From NCBI RefSeq assembly GCF_000737865.1, contig NZ_CP007287.1:1620972-1684971 (forward strand): a DNA stretch of 64,000 nucleotides. Direction: 5' to 3'. Of this stretch, positions 52,091 to 61,674 are shown piece after piece. Below the pieces are notes generated by a model. It made no database searches and had not been told where the DNA came from. It was given only the letters and a program-made list of their open reading frames with translations. The stretch comes from Bifidobacterium coryneforme. GTDB taxonomy: Bacteria; Actinomycetota; Actinomycetes; Actinomycetales; Bifidobacteriaceae. The translations under genes and the position numbers were made by a program. Every line of letters begins with the position of its first letter. The stretch's first letter is position 1.

Positions 52091-55000
52091 TTACGCTCGA
52101 ATCCGCCTGAACACCCAGGTGACCAGTTTGCGCAGCTCCGAGGCCACCAGCACGAGGGAGGCCAGAGCGATGCACTCAAGCCAGGCCTGGGGCTGGAGGG
52201 GAACGGTGCCGAAGGCCTCGCCCAGGAAGGGCACATAGATAACCAGAAGCTGAAGCAGGATCGAGATCCCTATGGCACCCCAGAGCCAGAGGTTGCTGAA
52301 GAGCCCATGGAAGGCCGACTTCCGGGACGAACGCGAGGCCAAGGCGTTGAACAGCTGGGCGAAGACCAGGATGGTGAAGCCCATGGTCCGCGCCTCCCTG
52401 ATCTGCGCCTCGTGACCAATCATCTGGACAGACCTGTCGGTGAAGAGGCCGCCGCTCAGGTGCATGTCCATGCCGATCAGGGTGACCGCAGCCATGACCA
52501 GGCCTATATAGACGATGTCGAACCACATGTCCCGATCGATCACCCTGTCGCTGACGGATCGGGGCGGGCGGTCCATCAGATCGTCGGTCTGGGGATCCAC
52601 TCCCATGGCCAGCGCGGGTGCCGCATCGGTCAGGAGGTTGATCCAGAGCAGCTGGGTGGCCAGGAGGGGTACGGTCACACCGGCCGTACCAGGCTGCGAT
52701 ATACCCAGAAGACCGGCGAAGACCACACCACCGAAGACCGTGAAGACCTCACCCATATTGGAACTGAGCAGGTAGCGCAGGAACTTGCGTATGTTGTCGA
52801 ATATGCCCCGGCCTTCTCGTACAGCCTGGACGATAGTGGCGAAATTATCATCCGCCAGAATCATCTTGGCCGATTCCTTGGTGACCTCGGTCCCGGTGAT
52901 GCCCATGGCTACGCCAATGTCGGCAGCCTTGACGGCAGGGGCGTCATTGACGCCGTCGCCGGTCATGGCCACGACCTTGCCCTGGTCCTGAAGGGACTCG
53001 ACAATCTTCAGCTTGTGCTCAGGGGCCACGCGGGCGTAGACGGAGACCTTGGAGGTGGTCTCCCGCAGCTGGTCCGCATCCATGGCATCCAGTTGCTCGC
53101 CGGTGCAGGCGGGCTGCCCGGGTTCGATGATACCCAGATCCCCTGCGATTCTGGCTGCTGTGAGCGGATGGTCGCCGGTAATCATGATTGTTCTGACTCC
53201 GGCCTTGTGAGCCTGGTCCACCGCCTGGCGGACCTCGGTGCGGGGCGGGTCGATGATCCCGACCATGCCCGTCCAGATCAGGTTGCTCTCCAGATGGGCG
53301 CTTTCCTGAATCACCGTGTCAGCGGACAAGGTGACCGCCGCGGCATACTGAGACGGCTGGTCCGTTCCGACCGCCGCTGACGGCCCCTCCCCTGCGTCGG
53401 TTTCGGCCAATGATGACAGCTCCTGGCCGGACACAGGCCGGAAGGCCTGCCCCAGGGTCCTGTAGGCATCCGCCGAGAGGTTGCTTACCTGGGCAAGTAT
53501 CCCCTCCCGATCGGCGCTGGTCATGGTCCTGACCTGACCGCCTTCAAGAATCCTGTCGCATCGATCAAGCAGCACATCGGGAGCGCCCTTGCAGAAGAGA
53601 CGCGTCTTCCCCTCGTCACCGGTTCTCGGAGCAGCCAGAACCGACATGAGCTTGCGTTCGGACGTAAAGGGAATCTCGGCAAGACGACGATAGCCATCAG
53701 CTCTGGAATCGACTCCCACCTTGCGGGCGGCGACAATCAGCGAAACCTCCGTGGGGTCGCCGACTATCTGCCAGTGCCCCTGGTCGGAACCGGACTGGGC
53801 CTCGGAATCCGACTCGACATCGCCCCCCTGCCAGTGAAGGCCTCCGTCGTTGGCGACGGCTCCGACCATCAGGGTCTCTTCAACCTCCGCAGCCAGGGAT
53901 GAATCGATGGGGTCGGTCAGCTGATCGTCGGCCCCTGCGGACGCGACCGGCTGCATGGCTCCCTCCGGGGTGTACCCGGTACCGGTGAGCCGGACCTGCC
54001 CCGAGGGGACAACCACCCGCTCAACGGTCATTTCATTGCGGGTCAGCGTCCCTGTCTTGTCGGAGCAGATGACCGATGCCGACCCGAGCGTCTCAACCGA
54101 GCTGAGCTTCTTGACGATGGCATGGTGCTTGGCCATGCGCTGCACACCCAGGGCAAGGACCACGGTCAGGATGGCCGTCAACCCCTCGGGTACGGCGGCC
54201 ACGGCCAGGGAAACGGCCATGAGCAGGGAGTCGATCAGGTCCTGAGTCGTCTGGAAGCCCTCCATCAGGGCCAGGGCGGCCAGAACCAGGACGGCAATCA
54301 GGCAGACGGCCAGTCCAAGGAGCTTGGAGACCCTTGCCATCTCCTTCTGGAGGGGCGTGGGCTCCTCCTGGGTATCGGCCAACATGCCGGCAATCCTCCC
54401 GACCTGGGTGTCCATGCCGGTGGAGGTGACAATCATGCGACCGGTGCCCTGGGTCACTGCGGTGCCGTTGAAGACCATGTTTGCCCTGTCGCCCAAGGCC
54501 TTGGGCCGGTCAAGCCGACCGGGCCTCTTGCCCACCGGCAATGACTCGCCGGTCAGCGATGCCTCAGCCACGCGCAGGCCTGCGGCCTTGAACAGTCTCC
54601 CGTCGGCTCCGACCGAGTCCCCCTCGGAGAGGACCACGACATCACCGGGCACAATCCGACTGGTCTCCAGGCTGACCACCTGACCGTCGCGCAGAACTGA
54701 GGCACGCGGAGCCGTCATACTCGCCAAGGCATCCACAGCCCGCTCGGCCTTGGCTTCCTGGGCGTATCCCAGGGCGGCGTTAAGGATGAGGATGATCATG
54801 ATGACAATGGCATCAAAGGGCAGGGGCTCGCCCCCACCGGCAGCCGGATGCGAACGCTCCACCACCCAGGCCACCAGCGAAATAGCCGTGGCCACCAGCA
54901 GCAGGTAAACCAGGGGGTCCTTGAACTGCTGAAGGAACTTCCGCCATGCGGGTACAGGAGGCGCCCCAGCCAGTTCATTGGGGCCGAATGCCTCCAACCG

Positions 55001-55201
55001 ACGTGCCGCCTCAGCCTCGTCCAGGCCCCGGTCAGGATCCACATTCAGCGCAAGGGCCACCTGTTCGGCATCCGCCGTGGAGGGATCCTTGAGAATGGGG
55101 TCATTCGCGGTGCGCCTCAGCTCAGAGTCCTGCCCTGCAGTCGGAGCCATCCCGGTATCAGTTGATTGTTCTTGCTTGGAGCCGCTGGTCAACCCAGTCA
55201 T
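52091..55201 (-). CDS. P-type cation ATPase (type IIA/IIB-like, probable Ca2+ exporter)
   Basis: About 1036 residues. Motifs in order: N-terminal cation_ATPase_N region (VALALNVDPDRGLDEAEAARRLEAFGPNEL), actuator loop TGES (EASLTGESLPV), ion-site VPEGL in TM4 (AAVPEGLTAILTVVLALGVQRMAKH), phosphorylation DKTGTLT, TGDHPLTA, GDGVNDAPAVKAADIGVAMG, and six C-terminal membrane helices with LLWINLLTDAAPALAMGVDP. The PEGL motif suits Ca2+ pumps. The Ser/Gln-rich insert in the nucleotide-binding region (about residues 440-520) is longer than usual. AGGAGAG precedes the ATG at 55201. Confidence 0.92.
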   Translation of the reverse strand: MTGLTSGSKQEQSTDTGMAPTAGQDSELRRTANDPILKDPSTADAEQVALALNVDPDRGLDEAEAARRLEAFGPNELAGAPPVPAWRKFLQQFKDPLVYLLLVATAISLVAWVVERSHPAAGGGEPLPFDAIVIMIILILNAALGYAQEAKAERAVDALASMTAPRASVLRDGQVVSLETSRIVPGDVVVLSEGDSVGADGRLFKAAGLRVAEASLTGESLPVGKRPGRLDRPKALGDRANMVFNGTAVTQGTGRMIVTSTGMDTQVGRIAGMLADTQEEPTPLQKEMARVSKLLGLAVCLIAVLVLAALALMEGFQTTQDLIDSLLMAVSLAVAAVPEGLTAILTVVLALGVQRMAKHHAIVKKLSSVETLGSASVICSDKTGTLTRNEMTVERVVVPSGQVRLTGTGYTPEGAMQPVASAGADDQLTDPIDSSLAAEVEETLMVGAVANDGGLHWQGGDVESDSEAQSGSDQGHWQIVGDPTEVSLIVAARKVGVDSRADGYRRLAEIPFTSERKLMSVLAAPRTGDEGKTRLFCKGAPDVLLDRCDRILEGGQVRTMTSADREGILAQVSNLSADAYRTLGQAFRPVSGQELSSLAETDAGEGPSAAVGTDQPSQYAAAVTLSADTVIQESAHLESNLIWTGMVGIIDPPRTEVRQAVDQAHKAGVRTIMITGDHPLTAARIAGDLGIIEPGQPACTGEQLDAMDADQLRETTSKVSVYARVAPEHKLKIVESLQDQGKVVAMTGDGVNDAPAVKAADIGVAMGITGTEVTKESAKMILADDNFATIVQAVREGRGIFDNIRKFLRYLLSSNMGEVFTVFGGVVFAGLLGISQPGTAGVTVPLLATQLLWINLLTDAAPALAMGVDPQTDDLMDRPPRSVSDRVIDRDMWFDIVYIGLVMAAVTLIGMDMHLSGGLFTDRSVQMIGHEAQIREARTMGFTILVFAQLFNALASRSSRKSAFHGLFSNLWLWGAIGISILLQLLVIYVPFLGEAFGTVPLQPQAWLECIALASLVLVASELRKLVTWVFRRIRA

Positions 55202-55401
55202 GCCACTCTCCTGCTTATGCCACGGAGTAGTCAACGCCTCAGGGGCCCATTGAAGGAAATCAAAAAACGGCCAGACCAAAACGCTGCGTGGTTGTTTACC
55301 AAGTAGATATCACAATATACACAGGCTCGGCCAAAACCGTCAAGGCTGCCGCTCCGAGGAGTGCGGCTAGTCAAGCAATCGGAGCATGCTCTTGTACTCC
55401 A
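55202..55401. other. Intergenic region upstream of the P-type ATPase
   Basis: About 200 bases between the ATPase start and the end of the FtsX-type permease gene, both on the minus strand. It contains AT-rich DNA (TAGATATCACAATATACACA near 55303-55322) that could be the ATPase promoter. No terminator for the permease unit was recognised. Confidence 0.3.
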
Positions 55402-57426
55402 CTAATTTGCCCCAGCGGATTTCAAGGTGCCATATGAGACCATGAGAGTCGCGGCGACGCCGATGACCAGCAGCAGGAATCCGACCAGGCAGAACGGCCC
55501 TAGAGGAATTGGCGTATAAGCAACAGACAGGCCTATACCGCTAAAGGCCAAGGCTACCGCCGCCACAACCACGCATATAGCAACCACAGCGATTAAAGCA
55601 CCGGCAAGGATGTTCACGCCTGTCTCCAGGACAGCCGACCAAACGATGGACTGCCGTGATACCCCAATTTGATAGAGTCTCCGATTTTGCCCCTGCCGCT
55701 CGGAGAGGGCTATGGCTATCGACTGAAGCAGGAAGATGATTGCGAGTGCTGTACCGCCGACAATCATAACGGACAGCGCGTGCTGACTTGAGACGCCATG
55801 CTGTAAGAACCGATCTATAAAAGCAGATCGGGTTTCCACCGACATTCCCTTGATTCCGGCACCACGAATTGCTTTGGTTATATCACTGATTGCCGATGGC
55901 GAGGACGCGGAGATAAGCGCTAAGACCTGCTCCTCCTCGCCGGCATGAGGTAGTCCGTCAGCTGAGGACAGGAAGTCCATAGGCAGAGGGGGCGTACCCT
56001 CGGGCGGCCTGACGATGGCAGCCACGGTCAATTGATAACGTTTATCACTGCGATCAATCAAGGTAACCTTGTCACCCAGCCGGTAATCGGTGTTTTGGTT
56101 CGACACGGCAATTTTTCCGGGGCCCAGGTCAGACAGGCTTCCTTCGACCGCCTCGGGGGCGGTAGCCCTCCTCGCACCGTCTCCGACCAGCCCATCCGTA
56201 CCGTTCTGCCAGGCCACCTGGAATGCTCCTGAGGGATTCTCCACGGCCCAGGTTTGGGTTGTATAGATATCGGCTCCACGGACTTCACCACCCAGGTCCC
56301 GTATGGTCGATGACAGCTCGTCGAAGCTTTCTTCGGTGTCAGAGCTTACGATCACATCCGCTTTAAGCGGCTGCAGGTTTAACATGTTTCCTCCTATGGA
56401 ACCGGCCTGGAAGACCGCCAGGAAAGAAATCACGATCGTCAAAACCATCATGACAGGCAAGGCGACTGCCGTAGAACCGGCCGTCTCCCTTCTGGCCCGC
56501 TGACGAGCCAAAATCCCCGGCCCACTGGCCAGCTTTTCCGGAATCAAACCGAGCAGCGAAACCGAACCAGCCACAAGAAGAGGGGAAGCTGCATAAACAG
56601 TGCAGATTACCAAGATGACCAGCAGCATACAGCGCATATCAAGAGGCAAGGAGATCGGAGCGAAACCGACGAACAAGGAAAGCAGAACCAGTGGGCAGGA
56701 AATGACAATTCGAAGCTTGCCCATCTTTTTGGCGCCCTTGGCAGACTCTTGCGCCATCAGCCCGAGCGGTGACACTTTATTCAGCTTTCGTATTGCCAGC
56801 CACACTCCCAGCAGGCAGACGACCATCATGAAAGCAAAGGACAGAACAGTAACTGACGGACGAACCCTCAAATCAAAGCTCACTCCCGAGCCAGGAAACT
56901 CCGAAGGGCCCGAAAACGCCTTTCCCATAGGAACAGCCAGGACAGACCCGAGCAAGGACCCTACAATGTTCGCAAGGGCCAAAGGCAAGGCGAATTCACA
57001 CAGCTCCATCACCATGATTCTTGTCCGACTGGCCCCATTAAGCCGCATCATTCCGAACTCTCGCCTACGGTCCTGCACCAGGAAGGAGACTGAGGCAAGA
57101 ACGAGGAAGATGGAAATCAATCCTATGCACAGCACAGACACCGTGGATATCATAACGACATTCCGATATGGCGTTTCTGCCATGAGACGGCGCAGGGTAT
57201 GCATGGATTCCATTTTCCCGATGCCGTCCTGCATTCTGCCCGCCATATAAACCTGCAAGGTCGAGCAGAACAGAAGAGAGGTCAGGCACACTGTCACGGA
57301 CATGACGATATACGAGGCGCTATGAGCCTTGACCAGAGACCAGACAAGCGCTGCGAGTGAGACCCTCTTCGACGAGAGGTGCGAGGAGGCTTGATGAGCC
57401 GGACCGTTGGGACCATGTCGCTTCAT
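55402..57426 (-). CDS. FtsX-like ABC permease
   Basis: 674 residues of MacB/FtsX-type permease. The two halves each have the cytoplasmic loop pattern: RRREFGMMRLNGASRTRIMVMELCEFALPLALAN near the start and RQGQNRRLYQIGVSRQSIVWSAVLETGVNILAGAL near the end. A large extracellular region lies between (GSIGGNMLNLQPLKADVIVSSDTEE...). Such permeases act by mechanotransmission, often for peptide resistance or lipoprotein handling. The start overlaps the ATPase stop (ATGA). Confidence 0.9.
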   Translation of the reverse strand: MKRHGPNGPAHQASSHLSSKRVSLAALVWSLVKAHSASYIVMSVTVCLTSLLFCSTLQVYMAGRMQDGIGKMESMHTLRRLMAETPYRNVVMISTVSVLCIGLISIFLVLASVSFLVQDRRREFGMMRLNGASRTRIMVMELCEFALPLALANIVGSLLGSVLAVPMGKAFSGPSEFPGSGVSFDLRVRPSVTVLSFAFMMVVCLLGVWLAIRKLNKVSPLGLMAQESAKGAKKMGKLRIVISCPLVLLSLFVGFAPISLPLDMRCMLLVILVICTVYAASPLLVAGSVSLLGLIPEKLASGPGILARQRARRETAGSTAVALPVMMVLTIVISFLAVFQAGSIGGNMLNLQPLKADVIVSSDTEESFDELSSTIRDLGGEVRGADIYTTQTWAVENPSGAFQVAWQNGTDGLVGDGARRATAPEAVEGSLSDLGPGKIAVSNQNTDYRLGDKVTLIDRSDKRYQLTVAAIVRPPEGTPPLPMDFLSSADGLPHAGEEEQVLALISASSPSAISDITKAIRGAGIKGMSVETRSAFIDRFLQHGVSSQHALSVMIVGGTALAIIFLLQSIAIALSERQGQNRRLYQIGVSRQSIVWSAVLETGVNILAGALIAVVAICVVVAAVALAFSGIGLSVAYTPIPLGPFCLVGFLLLVIGVAATLMVSYGTLKSAGAN

Positions 57427-58163
57427 TGCACTTGCCTCCCGGCCGTTGTGGATGTCATATCAGCCAAGTGCATGGCCAGACGTTCGGCATCGTACCCCTC
57501 GCAGATTGAATCCACTTGGCCGTCTTTTAAAAAGACGACACGGTGGGCCCTGGCCGCCACGTTAGGGTCATGCGTAACCATCAGGACGGTACGCCCTTGT
57601 TCCACCACGGCCTCGAAAGAGTCGAGGACCAATGAGGCGCTTCGACTGTCCAGGGCTCCAGTAGGTTCGTCAGCAAAAATAATGTCCGGCTGTGAAGCCA
57701 AAGCCCGGGCAATTGCCACACGCTGACGCTGCCCACCCGAAATGTCTGCGGGATACGAGTCAGCAAAATCACCCAGCCCTACCAGCGATAAGGCTCGAAG
57801 AGCATTCTCCTTCTTAATGGACGGGCCACCAAACAGTGCTGTCAACATGACATTCTGCAAGCAGGTAAAAGCATCAACCAGGTTGTAGTCCTGGAACACG
57901 AATCCGATATGGTCCCGCCGCATCCGCGTCAGATCGGATTCACGCATGCCGGACAGATTCCTGCCAGCAATTGAAACCACTCCACTTTCTATCGGCAACA
58001 GGCCGGAAGCGCAGTAAAGGAAAGTCGATTTCCCTGCCCCTGATGGACCCATCAAAGCCGTCCACGAACCAGTCCTGCAGGCCAGAGACACATCGTTAAT
58101 GCCAAGACCGCCCGAGGCATAGTGAAAAGAAACATTATCGAGGGTCAGCGGAGTTTCATCCAT
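57423..58163 (-). CDS. ABC transporter ATPase (LolD/MacB type)
   Basis: 246 residues: Walker A GPSGAGKSTFLYC, Q-loop FQDYNLVDAFTCLQNV, signature SGGQRQRVAIARAL, Walker B IIFADEPTGALD, H-loop MVTHDP. It pairs with the FtsX-like permease encoded next. The ATG at 58163 (MDETPLTL) gives a normal start. A -10-like TATAGT (58216-58221) upstream may give this pair its own promoter, separate from the other ABC pair. Confidence 0.9.
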   Translation of the reverse strand: MDETPLTLDNVSFHYASGGLGINDVSLACRTGSWTALMGPSGAGKSTFLYCASGLLPIESGVVSIAGRNLSGMRESDLTRMRRDHIGFVFQDYNLVDAFTCLQNVMLTALFGGPSIKKENALRALSLVGLGDFADSYPADISGGQRQRVAIARALASQPDIIFADEPTGALDSRSASLVLDSFEAVVEQGRTVLMVTHDPNVAARAHRVVFLKDGQVDSICEGYDAERLAMHLADMTSTTAGRQVQ

Positions 58164-58367
58164 ATACAGATATCCTGTCTTTTCGATACGCCATTGTCGA
58201 TTGGACCTTCTCTCCACTATAGGGCAACAGGGAACGGTAATTGACGGATTTTCACATGCTGAGCGATACCGGATACCGTCCAAACCCGTGTCGTGAGACA
58301 AGACAGGAGCCTCACTGAGGTTGATGGCGCTGGAATGGCAGCGTCACGAGCACACTTCCGCGCGTCC

Positions 58368-59099
58368 TTATTTCCAGCGGAAACCGTACACAGAGATGAG
58401 CCCCAATGGAATGCAACCCACGGCGAGGTACAGGAGTCCGATCCAGGCATGAGTCCAGGTGCCCGACCCGATCAGCATCATCGACAGTGCCTCCCTCATG
58501 TGATACAAGGGCGTATACGGTGCAATGGTCTGCACCCAAGACGGCAACATCCATACAGGCATCATGGCTCCGCCGATAAAGCCCAGGGGCAGAATAATGA
58601 TGTTCGCAAAGATGGATACGCCTGCAATGGAGGGAATTATCAGGGCGATGATGACGCCCAAGAAAAAGAACAGGAGGTAGCCAAGAACCAGAGGGAGCAA
58701 TCCCGACAAAAACGTCGGTTTCAGCGCCATCCCCATGATCATTCCCATGATTACAAGCACCACAGCCTGGGCCAGCAGGACGACGATACCCACCACGGCC
58801 TGGGAGAAGATAATCACATTCGAGGATAGGGGGAAATTGCGGACCGTCCGAAGCATGCCATTCTCGTGCCAGGTAGCAATGTGCGAAGCACCCGAGAAAA
58901 TACCCACGTAGGCTGCGCCAAATGCAATGACATTGGCGCTGATTTGACTGACGATATCAACTCCATGAACGAAGCTCTTAAAAGACAGGACCAAAACCAA
59001 TAGCAATGCTACAGGGAAGAGGAAGGTGAAAACCATCGTGGACCAGTCGCGAAGATCATAGTGGAACATCAACTTGAATAGGGTTCTGAAGCTGTTCAT
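58368..59099 (-). CDS. ABC-2 type permease
   Basis: 243 residues with six hydrophobic segments: MVFTFLFPVALLLVLVLSFKSF, ISANVIAFGAAYVGIF, VGIVVLLAQAVVLVIMGMIMG, LPLVLGYLLFFFLGVIIALI, FANIIILPLGFIGGAMMPVWMLP, and a C-terminal one. This is an ABC-2 fold as in drug and lipid exporters. Its ATG overlaps the preceding ATPase gene stop (ATGA), so translation is coupled. Confidence 0.88.
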   Translation of the reverse strand: MNSFRTLFKLMFHYDLRDWSTMVFTFLFPVALLLVLVLSFKSFVHGVDIVSQISANVIAFGAAYVGIFSGASHIATWHENGMLRTVRNFPLSSNVIIFSQAVVGIVVLLAQAVVLVIMGMIMGMALKPTFLSGLLPLVLGYLLFFFLGVIIALIIPSIAGVSIFANIIILPLGFIGGAMMPVWMLPSWVQTIAPYTPLYHMREALSMMLIGSGTWTHAWIGLLYLAVGCIPLGLISVYGFRWK

Positions 59100-60004
59100 T
59101 CGACGTTCTCCTTTTCGAGCAGGCGAAGATAGACATCCTCAAGACGCCCATCCTTGACTTGCGCCTGGCTTGTATTGATTCCGGAATCAACCAATTTCGC
59201 GAAGGTAACTCCAGTATCCCGGGTACGCACTGATAAACCGTCGGGTGTGACCTTTACATAGTCACTTCCTACGAGGTGAACCACATGATCGGCCTGATCC
59301 AAGGCATTTGGAAGAAGGATGGTTGACTCCATCTCCGCTTGCGCAATAAGCCTGCTGGGACTGGCCGTCACGAGAATATGCTTATCAGCCAAGATCGAGA
59401 CCATGCTGCACAACCGCTCCGCCTCATCCAGATGGTGCGTCGTGTAAAGAACCGTGGCGGCCAATTGCTGATTCGATTTGAGCAGGCCCACAAGATCGTG
59501 GCGTGACTCGGGGTCGAGGGCGGCAGTCGGCTCATCCAAAAAGAGCAGACGAGGACGATGGATGACAGCCGTGGCGATAGCCAATCTCTGCCGTTCACCG
59601 CCGGATAGTGATTCAACCTTGTTGGATGCCACATGATTCAGTTTCAGCGCATCAACCAGATCGTCCACACGAGACCGGGGCACCTGGTAGATATCCGCCA
59701 CCGCAGTAAGGTGCTCAACGAGCGTTGTTTTGGGGAAGAAGGAGGACTGCTGCGGCTGGATACCTATTTGACGAAGCAAGGCCAGGTTCCGCGGATAGGG
59801 TGCCTTGCCCAGAACCGATACCGTTCCCTCGGTCGGCTTTTGCAATCCCTGCAAGACAGTGAACAGCGTTGTCTTTCCCGCACCATTGGGCCCGATGACC
59901 CCGTGGAAGGCCCCTTCTTCAACCTCCAATGAGAGATGAGAGAGAATCGTCTTGTTCTTTATCCGAACAGTTAGATTCGATACGCTCAATTCGATATTGC
60001 CCAT
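59096..60004 (-). CDS. ABC transporter ATPase of the first exporter
   Basis: About 302 residues: Walker A GPNGAGKTTLFTVLQGL, Q-loop region QPQQSSFFPKTTLVEHL, signature SGGERQRLAIATAV, Walker B LLFLDEPTAALD, then a C-terminal accessory region (DKHILVTASPSRLIAQAEMESTILLPNA...). It drives the ABC-2 permease. AAAGG stands seven bases from the ATG at 60004; an ATG at 60025 is an alternative. A 42-codon frame ends 27 bases upstream. Confidence 0.9.
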   Translation of the reverse strand: MGNIELSVSNLTVRIKNKTILSHLSLEVEEGAFHGVIGPNGAGKTTLFTVLQGLQKPTEGTVSVLGKAPYPRNLALLRQIGIQPQQSSFFPKTTLVEHLTAVADIYQVPRSRVDDLVDALKLNHVASNKVESLSGGERQRLAIATAVIHRPRLLFLDEPTAALDPESRHDLVGLLKSNQQLAATVLYTTHHLDEAERLCSMVSILADKHILVTASPSRLIAQAEMESTILLPNALDQADHVVHLVGSDYVKVTPDGLSVRTRDTGVTFAKLVDSGINTSQAQVKDGRLEDVYLRLLEKENVE

Positions 60005-60031
60005 TCCGGAGCCTTTCGGTGTCATTATTCA

Positions 60032-60160
60032 TCAAGCAGGTCGTAAGGGGTGGCGCTCCACCAGGGTCTGATTGTCAATAGCCCATTTCAGGCCGCTGCG
60101 CAGGAGGATGGCGGGTACGGGTTGAGAAACAAGACGATGAAGAGGCGGTTCGATTTCCAT
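60032..60160 (-). CDS. Small ORF upstream of the ABC exporters
   Basis: 42 codons from an ATG at 60160 to a TGA at 60032-60034. GAAGGGG stands eight bases before the ATG, a good ribosome site. The peptide begins MEIEPPLHRLVSQPVPA, has no cysteine, a central hydrophobic/Trp patch (AILLRSGLKWAIDNQTLV) and a basic/Pro-rich end (ERHPLRPA). It resembles no peptide family that I recognise. It could be a secreted or modified peptide exported by the transporters, or a regulatory leader peptide. Confidence 0.55.
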   Translation of the reverse strand: MEIEPPLHRLVSQPVPAILLRSGLKWAIDNQTLVERHPLRPA

Positions 60161-60268
60161 CGAATTCCCCTTCAGATTGTTCAGTCACCACTCGGCTATA
60201 TCACTGGTCACACTTTTGTTCCCCTTTAGAGTTACTACATTGTCCTGTCTATGCAACCACATGAATTT

Positions 60269-60343
60269 GGCTTTACCTTCACTGTAAAGCCGACTGTATT
60301 GCCTATCTCTGTTTTATTTGTATGTTGAGATTTTGACGTCAAA
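60269..60343. promoter_or_regulatory. Inverted repeats in the divergent control region
   Basis: GGCTTTAC (60269-60276), seven bases, GTAAAGCC (60284-60291) is a perfect inverted repeat upstream of the peptide/exporter genes on the minus strand. TTTGACGTCAAA (60332-60343) is a perfect 12-bp palindrome midway to the siderophore lipoprotein on the plus strand. Both could be operators for the divergent operons. Confidence 0.55.
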
Positions 60344-60558
60344 GCAACGCACAGAAGCGTGTATTGCGCATCATCAGGCTATACGAAACATGAACGTTCC
60401 GGCAGGGCATTTCCAATTGCACACCCCCAAATACAAGCGCTCCGTCTAACACAAGCGGCTAAGGAAATCAACTCTTTTCTTCCTGTCGCCCCGATGCTAA
60501 ATCTGGTATCTGGCTCTGGTGCGCCATGCCAATTTCACAGCACAATCAAAGGAACCAC

Positions 60559-61629
60559 ATGCATACTCGAACATCCCTTCCCCTGACTCGACTCAAACGC
60601 GCCATCGCGATCGTCACTGTACTGGCGAGCTCCACGCTCTTTCTAGGCGCCTGCGGGCAGAATTCGCAGACAGCCACGTCCAGCGAGACTACAACCTCCG
60701 GGCAGCAGGATTCCTTCCCCGTCAAGATCGATCATGTTTACGGCACCACCTCGATCCCTTCCAAGCCCAAGCGCATCGCCACCGTCGGATGGGCCACTCC
60801 CGACAACCTCATCGCCTTGGGGGTCGTGCCGGTCAGCATCCAGAAGAACTCCTTCGGCAAGACCGTGGATGGAGGGTATCTGCCCTGGACCAAGGATGCC
60901 CTGGATGAGATGCATGTGGCCAAGGCGGATATGCCCAAGCTGCATGACGAATCGGACGGCATCGATGTCGAGGCCATCGCCGCGTCCAAGCCCGATCTAA
61001 TCATCGGCCTGCTCTCCGGCATGACCAAGAAGCAGTATGACACCTTGAGCAAGATTGCGCCGACAATCGCCTATCAAGAGGTTGCCTGGGGCGACCCCTG
61101 GCGCAAGGTCATCACGTCCACAGCCAAAGCCATCGGAGAACCCGAAAAGGGCAAGCAGCTGATATCCGACCTGGAGGAGCGCATCTCAAAGGCCGGAGAG
61201 ACCCAACCGGCCATCAAGGGCAAGACCGCGGCAGTTATGTATTTCGATGCTTCCAAGCTCTCTAAGTTCAGCGTCTACACCACCTCCGACGCCCGGCCTC
61301 AGTTCCTGAACGACCTCGGTATGGAGACTCCGGAGTCCATCAAGGAGGACTCCAAGAGCACCAAGAACTTCTACAAGGAGATCTCCTCCGAGCATGCCGA
61401 CAGGTACAAGGATGTCGACATCATCGTTACCTACGGCACCCCGGACCTGCTTGAAGCGATGCGCAAGGACCCCCTCCTCTCCAAGATTCCCGCAGTTGAG
61501 CGCGGATCCGTCGTGGTCATCGACAATGACAGCGAGATGGCCAATGCCCTTGACCCCTCGGCCCTGTCCATCCAAAAGACGACCAACACCTACGCGCAAC
61601 TTCTGGGCGAGGCTGCCGCCAAGGTCTGA
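60559..61629 (+). CDS. Iron-siderophore ABC transporter substrate-binding lipoprotein
   Basis: About 356 residues. A lipoprotein signal (LKRAIAIVTVLASSTLFLGAC) gives a lipidated Cys; a Ser/Thr/Gln linker follows. The FecB/FepB/TroA-like fold begins VKIDHVYGTTSIPSKPKRIATVGWATPDNLIALG, with a helix and ASKPDLIIGLLSG. AAAGGAA precedes the ATG at 60559. The first gene of the uptake operon; binds a ferric siderophore outside the membrane. No ligand can be assigned. Confidence 0.92.
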   Translation: MHTRTSLPLTRLKRAIAIVTVLASSTLFLGACGQNSQTATSSETTTSGQQDSFPVKIDHVYGTTSIPSKPKRIATVGWATPDNLIALGVVPVSIQKNSFGKTVDGGYLPWTKDALDEMHVAKADMPKLHDESDGIDVEAIAASKPDLIIGLLSGMTKKQYDTLSKIAPTIAYQEVAWGDPWRKVITSTAKAIGEPEKGKQLISDLEERISKAGETQPAIKGKTAAVMYFDASKLSKFSVYTTSDARPQFLNDLGMETPESIKEDSKSTKNFYKEISSEHADRYKDVDIIVTYGTPDLLEAMRKDPLLSKIPAVERGSVVVIDNDSEMANALDPSALSIQKTTNTYAQLLGEAAAKV

Positions 61630-61674
61630 TCAGGCCGCAGGTAAGGGGATGAAAGAGGGGGAGGTGGCACATAT

